Part shown: positions 8,411 through 16,754 of the stretch, piece after piece | How positions within the stretch are numbered: position 1 is the first letter of the stretch | How the letters are laid out: each line of letters begins with the position of its first letter | Assembly (NCBI RefSeq): GCF_019649015.1 | Contig: NZ_BLPI01000001.1 | Location: 496,001-560,000 of the forward strand | From: Agarivorans litoreus | GTDB taxonomy: Bacteria; Pseudomonadota; Gammaproteobacteria; Enterobacterales; Celerinatantimonadaceae | Length of the DNA: 64,000 bases | Direction: 5' to 3' | Program-made: the position numbers and the translations under genes | The notes under the pieces: generated by a model | What the model saw: the letters and a program-made list of their open reading frames with translations, nothing else | What the model was told of the DNA's origin: nothing | Databases searched by the model: none

Positions 8411-10084
8411 ATGACTTATTCGCTGTACCTTGCTCACATCAACGATACCCACTCGCATTTTGAGCCTACTTTGGTTCATTTTGAAGTGACCATAAACCAA
8501 GAGGTTTACCAAGTAGACGCATACTGCGGCGGGTATGCACGATTAGCTACAGCGGTAAAACAACACCACGCCTTGGCAACACAAAATAATCGCTCAAGCC
8601 TGTTTTTACACGCTGGCGATAGCTTTCAAGGCAGTTTGTATTTTAGCCAGTTTAAAGGTGAAGCTAACGCTCATTTACTCAATTTGATGTCGGTAGATGC
8701 CATGACCATCGGCAATCATGAGTTTGATCTTGGCAATGCTCCGGTGTCTAAATTTGTTGATCAGGTTAACTTCCCCTGCCTTGCCGGCAACATGGATTTA
8801 AGCCAGGAAGATCAGCAAAAGCATTTACCTTTAGCTCCCCATAACAATCTGTATTACTACAACAACGAGCTGGCCATTGCTAACTATCTGCTTAAGCCCT
8901 TAGGCGACCAGCAATTAGCCATTGTAGGCATCACTCACGACCAGATGCACAACATTGGTTGCCCCGATGCCGACTGCCATTTTTTGAACGCCATCGAAAC
9001 CACTCAAGCTACGGTTAAGCACTTAAAGCAACAAGGCGTAAATCACATCGTCATACTTAGCCATTTAGGTTATGAAGGCGATATTGCCTTAGCCAAAGCC
9101 GTGACTGGCATAAGTGTGATTGTTGGTGGCCACTCACACACATTAACCGGCGAGTTTGGCCATTTAGGGCAAGCTTGTACCGGAAATGAAGGCCAATGGC
9201 AGAATGGCTGCTTGGTACTACAAGCTGGCAAACATGCAGAATCTATAGGTTTAAGCTGCTTACACTTTGATAAGAATGGCAAGGTTATTAAGCTTGAAGG
9301 CGGAACCCAATTTCTTATCGATGATAACTGGCAAGCCAAACAAAACGGGCAGATAGTTTGCAATGAAACTCGCCGTCTCATTAGCGACTATTTGGCTAGC
9401 GCCCCAGGGCTATTAAAGTGCTCTGATGATCAGCAAATCAGCGAGATCATCAATCAACAATATCGTCCAGCGGTTGAACAAATGAAAAGCCAAGTAGTGA
9501 CCAAACTCAGCCAGCCTTTACGCCATAGTAGAATGCCAAATAAAGAGCTACCCAATGGCAGTGAAATTGCGCCGCTAATTTGCCAAGGATTTTACCAAAC
9601 CTCTGCTGCCAAGCACCCTACCGATTTTGCCTTGCACAATGCTGGCGGCGTTCGCGTATCGCTAAAAGCAGGCCCTTTGAGTAAAGCAGATATTTGCGGT
9701 CGTTTGCTGCCCTTCGAAATAACCTTAATGAGTTATTTAATTAAGGGCGAAGATTTAGCCATGGCCATTGAAGGTGCCATTAACAATGCCACTAACAATG
9801 GCTTAATGGGTACTGGCGATGGCAGCTTTCCCTACTTTTACAAACTGCGTTATAGCTACCAAGCCCACAAACCTCTTGGGCAGCGCGTTAGCCACATACA
9901 ACTTGAAGATGAGCAAGGCTGGCAAGCTTTGCAGCTACAGCGGGTTTATCGTGGAGTGTCTTCTGCCTATACCTTGGCAGGTAAAGAAGGCTACGACGCA
10001 TTATTAAACAGCTGGGATCATCACGATTTAGAACTTAGCATGAGCGACAGTTTTATTGCTTTTGCCAACAACTGCGAATTGTAG
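8411..10084 (+). CDS. Bifunctional metallophosphatase/5'-nucleotidase (UshA/YfkN class), no signal peptide
   Basis: A 557-residue protein with an N-terminal calcineurin-like metallophosphatase domain (INDTHSHFEP at 10-19, HAGDSFQGS near 76, TIGNHEFDLGN near 99, LSHLGYEGD near 217, VGGHSHT near 238) and a C-terminal 5'-nucleotidase domain (ALHNAGGVRVSLKAGPL near 410, PYFYKLRYSY near 476). Most relatives are exported, but this one begins MTYSLYLAHINDTHSH with the first metal-binding motif at residue 9, leaving no room for a signal peptide. It is therefore probably cytoplasmic, where it could dephosphorylate nucleotides to nucleosides. Its place after the purine ABC operon suggests a salvage/catabolic role, which is inference. 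Confidence 0.9.
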   Translation: MTYSLYLAHINDTHSHFEPTLVHFEVTINQEVYQVDAYCGGYARLATAVKQHHALATQNNRSSLFLHAGDSFQGSLYFSQFKGEANAHLLNLMSVDAMTIGNHEFDLGNAPVSKFVDQVNFPCLAGNMDLSQEDQQKHLPLAPHNNLYYYNNELAIANYLLKPLGDQQLAIVGITHDQMHNIGCPDADCHFLNAIETTQATVKHLKQQGVNHIVILSHLGYEGDIALAKAVTGISVIVGGHSHTLTGEFGHLGQACTGNEGQWQNGCLVLQAGKHAESIGLSCLHFDKNGKVIKLEGGTQFLIDDNWQAKQNGQIVCNETRRLISDYLASAPGLLKCSDDQQISEIINQQYRPAVEQMKSQVVTKLSQPLRHSRMPNKELPNGSEIAPLICQGFYQTSAAKHPTDFALHNAGGVRVSLKAGPLSKADICGRLLPFEITLMSYLIKGEDLAMAIEGAINNATNNGLMGTGDGSFPYFYKLRYSYQAHKPLGQRVSHIQLEDEQGWQALQLQRVYRGVSSAYTLAGKEGYDALLNSWDHHDLELSMSDSFIAFANNCEL

Positions 10085-10227
10085 CGACCTAGCAATTAGG
10101 TCTACATATCAGTCTTAGTTGTTTTCTGTAGGTAGGCCAACTGCTAAGCATAATTTCCTTACTGGATGGGACGGTAAATTGGCTTGTGTTAAGCAAATGT
10201 GAGAGACTAAAGATTCTTTATCTCTAA

Positions 10228-10233
10228 AAGGAG
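10228..10233 (+). promoter_or_regulatory. Ribosome-binding site placed for an ATC start
   Basis: A perfect AAGGAG, 7 bases before ATC at 10241-10243. No ATG, GTG or TTG exists in the correct frame near it, so this site defines the proposed non-canonical start of the SRPBCC gene. Confidence 0.5.
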
Positions 10234-10240
10234 TCACGTA

Positions 10241-10711
10241 ATCTCACCTAAAAAAATTAGATGGCCTCAGTACTACCACCCCAAACACTCTCAAATACAC
10301 GTTAAGAATCAAATTGATATACCAGCCACTCCGGAAGAAGTTTGGTCTAGCTTGGTGCACGCCCCAAATTGGCCTAGCTGGAACCACAACTCAACCTCAG
10401 TGCACATTCTCGACGGCAAAGGGCACGCTTTATCTAAAGGCGCAAACTTTTACTTAAAAACAAAGCTAGCCACCATTAAAGGCACTGTTGTAGAGTTCAT
10501 CCCCAACAAACGGCTGGCATGGAAAGGTAAAGTCGGCACTGCAGATATGTATCACGCTTGGATTCTCCAGCCTTCGAACAAAGGGTGTAAAATCATCACA
10601 GAAGCCACTCGACGCAATGGTCTCACTTGGCTAAATAAATATATTATGTCAAACAAGATTCATTCACATCATCGTAAGTGGCTAAGATCAATACAAGAAC
10701 AGATTTGCTAA
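10241..10711 (+). CDS. SRPBCC (START-like) family protein with a non-canonical start
   Basis: The first ordinary start in frame is TTG at 10352, but coding similarity clearly begins earlier: the in-frame residues VKNQIDIPATPEEVWSSL directly before it form the first strand and helix of the SRPBCC fold, and NWPSWN after it completes the usual motif. The frame is open from 10211 with no ATG/GTG/TTG, while AAGGAG sits 7 bases before ATC at 10241. I therefore annotate ATC as the start (156 residues); a mutated ATG or a base-call error is an equal possibility. The rest (KGTVVEFIPNKRLAWKGKVG, then HAWILQPSNKGCKIITEATR) fits a polyketide-cyclase/lipid-transfer-like ligand-binding domain. Ligand unknown. 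Confidence 0.7.
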   Translation: MSPKKIRWPQYYHPKHSQIHVKNQIDIPATPEEVWSSLVHAPNWPSWNHNSTSVHILDGKGHALSKGANFYLKTKLATIKGTVVEFIPNKRLAWKGKVGTADMYHAWILQPSNKGCKIITEATRRNGLTWLNKYIMSNKIHSHHRKWLRSIQEQIC

Positions 10712-10743
10712 AATACTTGCCGGTTTGCGCCAATAAATAGTAG

Positions 10744-10772
10744 CTAACTAAATGGAAGATACATTTAGTTGG
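10744..10772. repeat. Inverted repeat upstream of the GNAT gene
   Basis: An 11-bp arm CTAACTAAATG pairs with CATTTAGTTGG (one G-T pair) around a 7-base loop. No T-run follows on either side, so this is not a standard terminator. It lies 28 bp before the acetyltransferase start. Confidence 0.4.
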
Positions 10773-10800
10773 CCGTCGATGAAGGGATCAAGGACAAAAA

Positions 10801-11286
10801 ATGATAAGAACCATGAGCCGAGCTGACTTTAAAAACTTTTGGCCTAGCTTTAAAGCAATTATCCAAGCCCAGCAAAGTTACGCTTTTGACCCAGACATGA
10901 GCGAACAACAAGCCTTTCAGCTTTGGTGCGAACTACCGCTGAAAAGCTTTGTGTTTGAACACAAGCAGCAAATTCTAGGGACTTATTACATCAAGCCCAA
11001 TGCCATGGGCCCCAGTAAACATATTTGCAATTGTGGCTACATGGTAAGCGAGGCGGCACGTGGCAAAGGTATTGCGCGTAAACTGTGTGAACATTCCCAA
11101 GGTATTGCATTAGAACTCGGTTTTAAAGCTATGCAGTTTAACTCAGTAGTATCTAGCAATACCGCAGCAATTTCGCTATGGCACAAGCTCGGCTTTGCGA
11201 CTATCGGCACCATTCCAAAGGCCTACTTACACCCCAAACTTGGCTATGTAGACAGCTTAATCATGTATAAACAACTTAGCGACTAA
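10801..11286 (+). CDS. GNAT family N-acetyltransferase
   Basis: A 161-residue protein with the acetyl-CoA-binding pattern GYMVSEAARGKGIARKLCEH at about residues 79-98 (R/Q-x-x-G-x-G/A) and the C-terminal NTAAISLWHKLGFATIGTIP around 119-138, where an acceptor-side strand and helix are typical. The stretch ILGTYYIKPNAMGPSKHICN is the central strand pair. Substrate unknown. It is a single gene with its own ribosome-binding site region; no partner in the same operon is evident. Confidence 0.88.
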   Translation: MIRTMSRADFKNFWPSFKAIIQAQQSYAFDPDMSEQQAFQLWCELPLKSFVFEHKQQILGTYYIKPNAMGPSKHICNCGYMVSEAARGKGIARKLCEHSQGIALELGFKAMQFNSVVSSNTAAISLWHKLGFATIGTIPKAYLHPKLGYVDSLIMYKQLSD

Positions 11287-11434
11287 GCGTTACTATTCTT
11301 AAACAAGTTGCTGGTTTAATCGTTTTTTGTTCCTTCTCTTCTGGTAACTCAACGTTGCACTTAAACAAGCAATTATTAACAAAATCTAAAAACTGTTTCT
11401 CACTAACCGCCGTTGTAGTTGCTAGATTCAACAC
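11276..11434 (-). CDS. Possible small or relic ORF (52 codons)
   Basis: On the minus strand a GTG/TTG-started frame gives a coding-like peptide with SEKQFLDFVNNCLFKC and ELPEEKEQKTIKPATC. It overlaps the last 11 bases of the convergent GNAT gene. There is no good ribosome-binding site and I recognise no family. It could be the C-terminal remnant of a lost gene. Confidence 0.18.
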   Translation of the reverse strand: MLNLATTTAVSEKQFLDFVNNCLFKCNVELPEEKEQKTIKPATCLRIVTLSR

Positions 11435-11500
11435 CTACTATTTGAAGCAGCTTAAGGCATTCGCTTTTAGGCTTTCAATTTTAAGATAGGTATCAAGCAC

Positions 11501-12289
11501 ATGAGCAAAACCATTTTAATTACCGGTGCAACCGACGGCATTGGTTTAGTTACCGCCAAGCAATTGCTAGAGCAGGGTCATAAGGTGCTGCTTCATGGCC
11601 GCAACCCAGCCAAACTCGAGTCTGTTAAAAATCAATTAAGCGTGAATGGCGCGCAAGTAGATACCTTTGTAGCCGACCTATCCAAGCTTGAGCAAGTTGA
11701 TGAGCTAGCCAAACAAGTAGCAAGCAAGTACAGCAGTTTAGATGTAGTGATTAACAATGCCGGAGTATTTAACATCCCCGAACCGCGCAATGCTCAAGGG
11801 CAAGATTTACGCTTTATAGTAAACACCCTCGCCCCATACAAGCTCACCAAAGCGCTACTGCCTTTAATGGGTAAAAGTGGCCGTGTTGTGAACCTATCGT
11901 CTGCAGCCCAAGCCACGGTAGATTTAGACGCGCTAAAAGGTAACCGCCAGCTTAGTGACAACTCTGCTTATGCGCAAAGCAAGCTGGCACTAACCATGTG
12001 GTCTCGCGAGTTGGGCTTAGCGCTCAAAGACAGTGGCCCAATCGTAGTATCGGTTAACCCTAAATCGCTACTTGGCAGAAAAATGGTGAAAGACGCCTAC
12101 GGTATTGCTGGCGGCGATTTAAGCATTGGTGCAGATATACTCGTAAGAGCCAGCTTATCAGAAGAATTTAATGATGCTGCAGGCCTATATTTTGATAACG
12201 ACATCGGCCAATTTGCCTCACCCCACCCCGATGCATTAAACGCCCAAAAATCCGGGCAAGTTGTTGAGTTGATAGAAGCGCTCATCTAA
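11501..12289 (+). CDS. Short-chain dehydrogenase/reductase (SDR)
   Basis: A 262-residue classical-type SDR. The cofactor motif TGATDGIGLVTAKQL is at residues 8-22, followed by the R in HGRNPAKLE that favours NADP(H), NNAGVFN near 85, the catalytic serine in VVNLSSAAQ near 130 and YAQSKLAL (Tyr-x-x-x-Lys) near 153. The C-terminal part is short, as in retinol-dehydrogenase-like members. Substrate cannot be told from the sequence. It is monocistronic. Confidence 0.9.
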   Translation: MSKTILITGATDGIGLVTAKQLLEQGHKVLLHGRNPAKLESVKNQLSVNGAQVDTFVADLSKLEQVDELAKQVASKYSSLDVVINNAGVFNIPEPRNAQGQDLRFIVNTLAPYKLTKALLPLMGKSGRVVNLSSAAQATVDLDALKGNRQLSDNSAYAQSKLALTMWSRELGLALKDSGPIVVSVNPKSLLGRKMVKDAYGIAGGDLSIGADILVRASLSEEFNDAAGLYFDNDIGQFASPHPDALNAQKSGQVVELIEALI

Positions 12290-12360
12290 TAGCTTAAGCG
12301 CTTCTAAACGTTACTAACACAGTGGCGTTTTACTTTTCAGTGTTTCGGTTTTATTAATTA

Positions 12361-12573
12361 CTAGCGGCGTAACTGGTAACAAAAACATTTCGCGATTTGA
12401 CGCAACAGCAACTCGTTGTCAGGTATTGCGTAGTTAGCCTCGGGCATAATTAATCGTTGATTTAGCAGAACACAAGGCTCATCGTTCGTACTTAAAGACG
12501 CCAGCTTAGAAACTTTGCTATAAGTACATAATAACGCATTACTAAACATACTAATTAACACAAATATAGCCAT
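12361..12573 (-). CDS. Doubtful short ORF, hydrophobic N-terminus
   Basis: A 70-codon frame starting MAIFVLISMFSNALLCTYSK with a possible signal or membrane segment, then a polar tail ending LLLRQIAKCFCYQLRR. No ribosome-binding site precedes the ATG and no family is recognised. Codon choice is not obviously random, so a small secreted peptide or a gene fragment cannot be excluded. Confidence 0.22.
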   Translation of the reverse strand: MAIFVLISMFSNALLCTYSKVSKLASLSTNDEPCVLLNQRLIMPEANYAIPDNELLLRQIAKCFCYQLRR

Positions 12574-12623
12574 TAGTGCGCTAACTTAGCCATAGTGTTT
12601 CTAAAACGACAAGAGAGTTAAGC

Positions 12624-13292
12624 ATGTCTACCCAAGCCATTCTGTTCGATATTAATGAGACTGTGCTCGACTTAAGTGCCTTAAGGCCAAAGTTTCGCCA
12701 CTACATGGGAAGTGAAAGCCATACAGATACGTGGTTCGCTATGCTCCTTCATTCCTCTAACGTGTGCTTAGTAACAGGCATAAATACTAACTTTAGGGAG
12801 TTGGCGCTGGCGGCTTTGCAATCAATTGCAGCACGTTTAGGTAAAAATCTCTCACACGAAAACTACCTTGATATTTTGAGTACATTTACCAGCTTACCCG
12901 CTCACAGCGACATAAAACCTGCGCTAACCATACTACGCAAGGCTGGATTTAAGCTTGCCGCTTTTTCAAACTCATCGTCAGAATTGCTTAAGTCTCAACT
13001 TAGCCACTCTGGCTTGTTGGCTCATTTCGATGATGTCATTTCAGTAGAAAGTGCTAATACCTTCAAACCATCAATAACCGCTTATAATTATGCAGTAGAA
13101 CGGCTGGCTCTTCCTCCGAACAATATCCGTTTGGTTGCCACTCACGATTGGGATACCCATGGAGCATTAAGTGCTGGCTTAAAAGCAGCCTATATCAATA
13201 GACTAAATGTCCCTTACAATCCACATTATGTAAAGCCTGATATCGCTGCTGGTAACATGCACGATATCACTAAACAAATCATTGAAAGGTGA
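12624..13292 (+). CDS. HAD-superfamily hydrolase, haloacid dehalogenase type II-like
   Basis: A 222-residue HAD protein. Motif I is FDINETVLDLS at residues 8-18, with the Asp nucleophile and the DxNETLLD form typical of the 2-haloacid dehalogenase type II subgroup; motif II is AFSNSSSELLKSQL near 113; motif III Lys is in ANTFKPSITAY near 149; motif IV is VATHDWDTHGA near 173. Substrate might be a 2-haloacid or a small phosphate ester; nothing nearby decides it. Single gene, plus strand. Confidence 0.87.
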   Translation: MSTQAILFDINETVLDLSALRPKFRHYMGSESHTDTWFAMLLHSSNVCLVTGINTNFRELALAALQSIAARLGKNLSHENYLDILSTFTSLPAHSDIKPALTILRKAGFKLAAFSNSSSELLKSQLSHSGLLAHFDDVISVESANTFKPSITAYNYAVERLALPPNNIRLVATHDWDTHGALSAGLKAAYINRLNVPYNPHYVKPDIAAGNMHDITKQIIER

Positions 13293-13872
13293 AGACAAAA
13301 GCACCAATTAATCCACTTAATTTAGCTGAGGAAAAAGTAATTGCAGCAATACTTGGTTCACTAAGCATTTTTTTATTTCAGCTACTTATGAGACTAACTG
13401 TGTTAACCAGTAAATGGACCTAGATGTCGCCAATTCACTACGACACCAATAGCAATGGGTTCTTTGTTGTTTGGTTTTGTGTCCGCAATCTAAACAGGAA
13501 TGAATGGCCGGCTTGGTTACTTTGCCATCCCTCACTCCATCTTGTTTAAAAGGTCAGTCTCAGATAGGCCTACCTGTTTCGACAATCACTCCGACATTGC
13601 TTAATTCGCTAGCCTAAGGTGTTGATTCACTCTTCCAAAAACTCGATACTTCTTGAGTTGTTATTCGCTCGAAACCGAGTTCTGTGTGCCTTTAGCAGCA
13701 TTCCTATCAATTTGACCAGCCTGAAACAAATCCCAAATAAAACCAAGCATACTAACTTCCGGTATTGCAAAACTATTTATCTAGTTATTCCAAACCTAGA
13801 ACTAAAAGCTATCACTTTGTATATCTATAACCAACGATAAAAGCGCCCTAAGCAATCTTTGTCTACTCAAGA
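13293..13872. other. 580-bp region without an intact gene
   Basis: Between the HAD gene and the convergent monooxygenase-like gene I see only the decayed zinc-ribbon gene at 13386-13597. The rest (13600-13870) has an open plus-strand frame with no ribosome-binding site and no recognisable protein, and I see no repeat or RNA gene. Confidence 0.5.
13386..13597 (-). pseudogene. Decayed small zinc-ribbon protein gene
   Basis: On the minus strand ATG at 13597 opens a frame with TGA at codon 4, then LSKQVGLSETDLLNKME. After a one-base frame change the peptide continues RDGKVTKPAIHSCLDCG, then HKTKQQRTHCYWCRSEL, and ends at 13386. The two CxxC pairs (CLDC and CYWC, 12 residues apart) look like a zinc ribbon. 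One in-frame stop plus one frameshift suggests decay; the length, 212 bases, is one short of 71 codons. I do not know the family. Confidence 0.4.
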
Positions 13873-14223
13873 CTAAGCAAATACTGGTGCGTCAAAATCT
13901 TCTGCTTCGTCGCTGTATACACAAACATTTGAATCTTCTACTAAGCCTGTTTCTGCAACACAATGGGTTTGAAAAAACTCACTAATTTCTTTGCGTTGGC
14001 AGTGTGCTTCAAAGCTTTCTTTATCCGCCCAAATCTCTTGAAAGGCGATGGGATAACCAGTGCCCTGAGCAAAGGGGTTGTCAATTTGGCGTGTAACCGT
14101 GTATTGAATACAGCCATCTTCGCGCAAGGTGTTTGGCTCTAACGCTTGCAATACTTTAAACAGCTCGTTTTGCTTACCAGCTTTAGGTTTAAACATGGCA
14201 ATACAATAGATCTTTTTAGACAT
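13873..14223 (-). CDS. Antibiotic biosynthesis monooxygenase (ABM) domain protein, YgiN-like
   Basis: A 116-residue single-domain protein of the dimeric alpha-beta barrel ABM type. It begins KIYCIAMFKPKAGKQNELFK, with the usual strand then helix, followed by LREDGCIQYTVTRQ near residue 33, QEIWADKESFEAH near 62 and the His-containing C-terminal helix. Such proteins include quinol monooxygenases and heme-degrading relatives; the exact activity is not predictable. The C-terminal acidic tail (SDEAEDFDAPVF) extends past the domain. It lies downstream of the 14319-14822 gene with a hairpin between them. Confidence 0.85.
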   Translation of the reverse strand: MSKKIYCIAMFKPKAGKQNELFKVLQALEPNTLREDGCIQYTVTRQIDNPFAQGTGYPIAFQEIWADKESFEAHCQRKEISEFFQTHCVAETGLVEDSNVCVYSDEAEDFDAPVFA

Positions 14224-14242
14224 TAGGCTTCCTTAATAAAGC

Positions 14243-14259
14243 GGCGAGCTGAGCTCGCC
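14243..14259 (-). terminator. Weak terminator-like hairpin
   Basis: Perfect GGCGAGC/GCTCGCC stem with a 3-base loop. On the minus strand it is followed by CGCTTTATT, a poor T tract, so it may be an attenuator between the two minus-strand genes. Confidence 0.4.
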
Positions 14260-14318
14260 ATTCTTAAAAAGATCAATAATAAGCCTTTGTGCGGGCAAAC
14301 GCTGCAACTAATTGGCTA

Positions 14319-14822
14319 TTAGCAAGCTCTATAGCGCTGGGTTTGCATCGCCAATAAGCGTTTGTAGGCTAACTCTTGACGCAGAGCTGGCGAGCCTTCG
14401 CACCAATTATATTCCAGCGGCTCCCAAAGTGGATCTTTAGGTGATAAACCCAAAGCCTCAATATAACTTGCCTTGGCCACTACATATTGGCTTTTGTAGG
14501 GGAGGATCACCCCACCCTGCTTGGCTTGCAGAGCCAGAGCCTCTGGATAATTGGCGCACCAATGATTAAGCAAGGCCATACAAGCAGGCGAGTACCAAAA
14601 CTTGCCGCTATCTTGTTGCATGGTTTGCTTGTGCTGACACGACAATACACTTTGGGCGTGTTGCCAGTCTTTAAAGCCCGCTTCTCGCGCTACATACAAC
14701 AAGGCATGTTTTAGTTGTGGTGATTTGTCTTTAGCTAAACTTGCCAATGGGGAATCGGCAGTATGGCGCTGTTTAAGCAAAATTTTACTGCGAATTTTAA
14801 GTTCTTCAACGGCAGATAACAT
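14319..14822 (-). CDS. Conserved hypothetical protein
   Basis: A 167-residue soluble protein with no recognised domain. N-terminal residues 6-20 (EELKIRSKILLKQRH) are a basic helix, followed by LYVAREAGFKDWQHAQSVL, a motif of the kind LAREAGFxxWxxLK found near the start of several uncharacterised proteins. The C-terminal half contains five Trp residues and SKASYIEALGLSPKDPLWE-like segments, suggesting a compact domain. It has no signal peptide. It is probably the first gene of a minus-strand pair with the ABM-domain gene. Function unknown. Confidence 0.7.
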   Translation of the reverse strand: MLSAVEELKIRSKILLKQRHTADSPLASLAKDKSPQLKHALLYVAREAGFKDWQHAQSVLSCQHKQTMQQDSGKFWYSPACMALLNHWCANYPEALALQAKQGGVILPYKSQYVVAKASYIEALGLSPKDPLWEPLEYNWCEGSPALRQELAYKRLLAMQTQRYRAC

Positions 14823-15028
14823 CTCTATGCTCCTAAATACTTAAGTTGTTCCCCGCAAAACAATATTCAGAATGACATACAGTGTCGTAATGATGTGTAA
14901 CTAAGCATGTGCTTACACACTTGGTATTTAGGGTGAGTTCCTCTTGGCGGGCAGGCGCCCCTTAGCACCTGCCAACATTCTGCCAAAGCTATTTTGATTA
15001 TACAAGTAAACTCTAAAGGCCATTAATT

Positions 15029-16417
15029 CTATGATTGTTGAGCACTTGGTTTGAATTGAGCCGCTGCTGAAGATTGCTGCTCAGGTAATAGTAAACTGAG
15101 TATGATTGCCACTAAACCACCTGAGGTAACAGCTGAACCAAAGATGTTTTGAACCAGTTTAGGCGCGTGTTGTAATAGGTCGGGTACCATTGTCACGCCT
15201 AAACCTACGCCAAAAGAAACGGCCATAATCAGCAATTTACGTCGACAAAGTGTTTCGCTAGCAATAATTTTAATTCCCGCTGCCGCCACTGTACCAAACA
15301 TTACCAAGGTGGCTCCGCCTAACACTGGTTTAGGAATTTGCTGTAAAACAGCGCCCAAAATAGGGAACAATCCCAACACCACCAGTATTAACGCAATGTA
15401 ATAACCGATGTACCGACTAGCTACGCCGGTTAGTTGAATCACTCCATTATTTTGGCTAAAAGTGGTGTTTGGAAAAGTGTTAAAAACAGCGGCAATTAAG
15501 GAGTTAACGCCATCGGCTAGCACTCCGCCACGTACTCGTTTTAAGTAGCGGTCTCCTTTAATCTCTTGCTGCGAGATAGCGCAGTTAGCGGTAATATCGC
15601 CCGCCGATTCTATTGCCGTAATAAAGTAGATAAGCGCAATAGGAAGAAAGGCCACCCAGTCAAAACTAAAACCATATTTAAAAGGAATAGGAATACTCAC
15701 CCAAGGTTGCGAGCCTAGCGAAGAAAAGTCTACTTTCCCCATAAATAGCGCGATTAACATACCAGCGAGCAAGCCAATAACAATTGATGAGAGGCGCAGC
15801 CAAGGATTTGCCGAACGGTTTAAAGCAATAATAATTGCCAACACAGTGAAGCCTAAGCCTAGGTTTTGTAAGCTACCAAAATCGGCAGCTTTAAAGCCCC
15901 CCGCCAAATCGGTCATGCCTACTTTTATCAGCGAAATACCAATAATAGTAATCACTATTCCGGTCACCAATGGAGTGATGATTTTCTTCATCTTAACCAG
16001 CATTTGCGATAAGAAAATCTCAATAAAAGCGCCTAAAAAGCAAATACCAAATATTAACGACAATATTTCTTCGGGACCGCCGCCTTGGCTTTTAGCAATA
16101 AAGCCTGCCGCCAATATAGAGCCTAAGAAAGCGAAACTGGTACCTTGCACACAAATCATGCCTGCGCCAACAGGGCCCAATTTTTTGGCCTGAATGAAGG
16201 TACCTACACCTGATACGATGAGCGCCATACTAATTAGGTAGGGAATATGCGCGCCTAAGCCTAATACGCCGCCAATAATCAAAGTTGGCGTTATCACACC
16301 AACAAAACATGCCAATACATGTTGTAGCCCAGCGAAAAAAGCTTCTGCTACTGGAGGCCTCTCGTCTAGGTGGTACAACAGCTCTTTTGGTATCGCTTTT
16401 TCCTTATTAGCGTTCAT
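15029..16417 (-). CDS. xanP: Xanthine permease XanP-like, NCS2 family
   Basis: A 462-residue nucleobase:cation symporter-2 protein, the same size as E. coli XanP. It has about 14 membrane segments, the family motif QNNGVIQLTGVASRYIG near residue 321, FFAGLQHVLACFVGVITP-like N-terminal helix with the conserved QH pair near residue 32, and ITAIESAGDITANC near 265 containing the substrate-region Glu. It imports xanthine (possibly urate) by proton symport. It is transcribed divergently from the BMP binding protein gene, with two RutR-like palindromes in the 410-bp space between them. Confidence 0.93.
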   Translation of the reverse strand: MNANKEKAIPKELLYHLDERPPVAEAFFAGLQHVLACFVGVITPTLIIGGVLGLGAHIPYLISMALIVSGVGTFIQAKKLGPVGAGMICVQGTSFAFLGSILAAGFIAKSQGGGPEEILSLIFGICFLGAFIEIFLSQMLVKMKKIITPLVTGIVITIIGISLIKVGMTDLAGGFKAADFGSLQNLGLGFTVLAIIIALNRSANPWLRLSSIVIGLLAGMLIALFMGKVDFSSLGSQPWVSIPIPFKYGFSFDWVAFLPIALIYFITAIESAGDITANCAISQQEIKGDRYLKRVRGGVLADGVNSLIAAVFNTFPNTTFSQNNGVIQLTGVASRYIGYYIALILVVLGLFPILGAVLQQIPKPVLGGATLVMFGTVAAAGIKIIASETLCRRKLLIMAVSFGVGLGVTMVPDLLQHAPKLVQNIFGSAVTSGGLVAIILSLLLPEQQSSAAAQFKPSAQQS

Positions 16418-16457
16418 GCTTTGCTCCCTATTATTAAGCTAAATCACAAGCAGATAT

Positions 16458-16473
16458 TTGACCACTAGGTCAG
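16458..16473 (-). promoter_or_regulatory. RutR-like operator (site 3), xanP promoter side
   Basis: TTGACCA-CT-AGGTCAG has a perfect left half and two changes in the right half relative to TTGACCA-NN-TGGTCAA. It lies 41 bp upstream of the xanP ATG. Confidence 0.7.
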
Positions 16474-16735
16474 CTTAATAACGCAAGTAACTTGCCAACT
16501 AGCATCACCTCCTCTAGTAAAACTTGGGTAACGCCCACTAATCACCACTTAGTAAGTAACATGCAATACACATATTCCTTACATCTACATTAAGAGCCAT
16601 AGGCTAAGCTAACTACACACGCTTAGCTTTGGTGCGTAGCGTTGATAAGTTGCACCAAAAAACGCCATAAATAAGCATAAGGCTGCTAACAATTAAGACA
16701 TCTATTTACAACAAAACTTGTATTCACTGTGTTCT

Positions 16736-16749
16736 TTGACTTAAATCAA
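16736..16749 (+). promoter_or_regulatory. FNR-like palindrome upstream of the BMP binding protein gene
   Basis: TTGAC-TTAA-ATCAA matches the FNR/Anr consensus TTGAT-N4-ATCAA with one mismatch. It is just upstream of RutR-like site 4. Chance occurrence is possible. Confidence 0.35.
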
Positions 16750-16754
16750 AAAAC

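Noticed and set aside
13619-13840. 73-codon plus-strand frame
   Set aside because: No ribosome-binding site, no recognisable protein; it lies in a gene-poor gap.
14930-14990. GC-rich hairpin after xanP (GGCAGG/CCTGCC)
   Set aside because: The pairing is interrupted and no T-run follows on the minus strand, so I could not call it a terminator.
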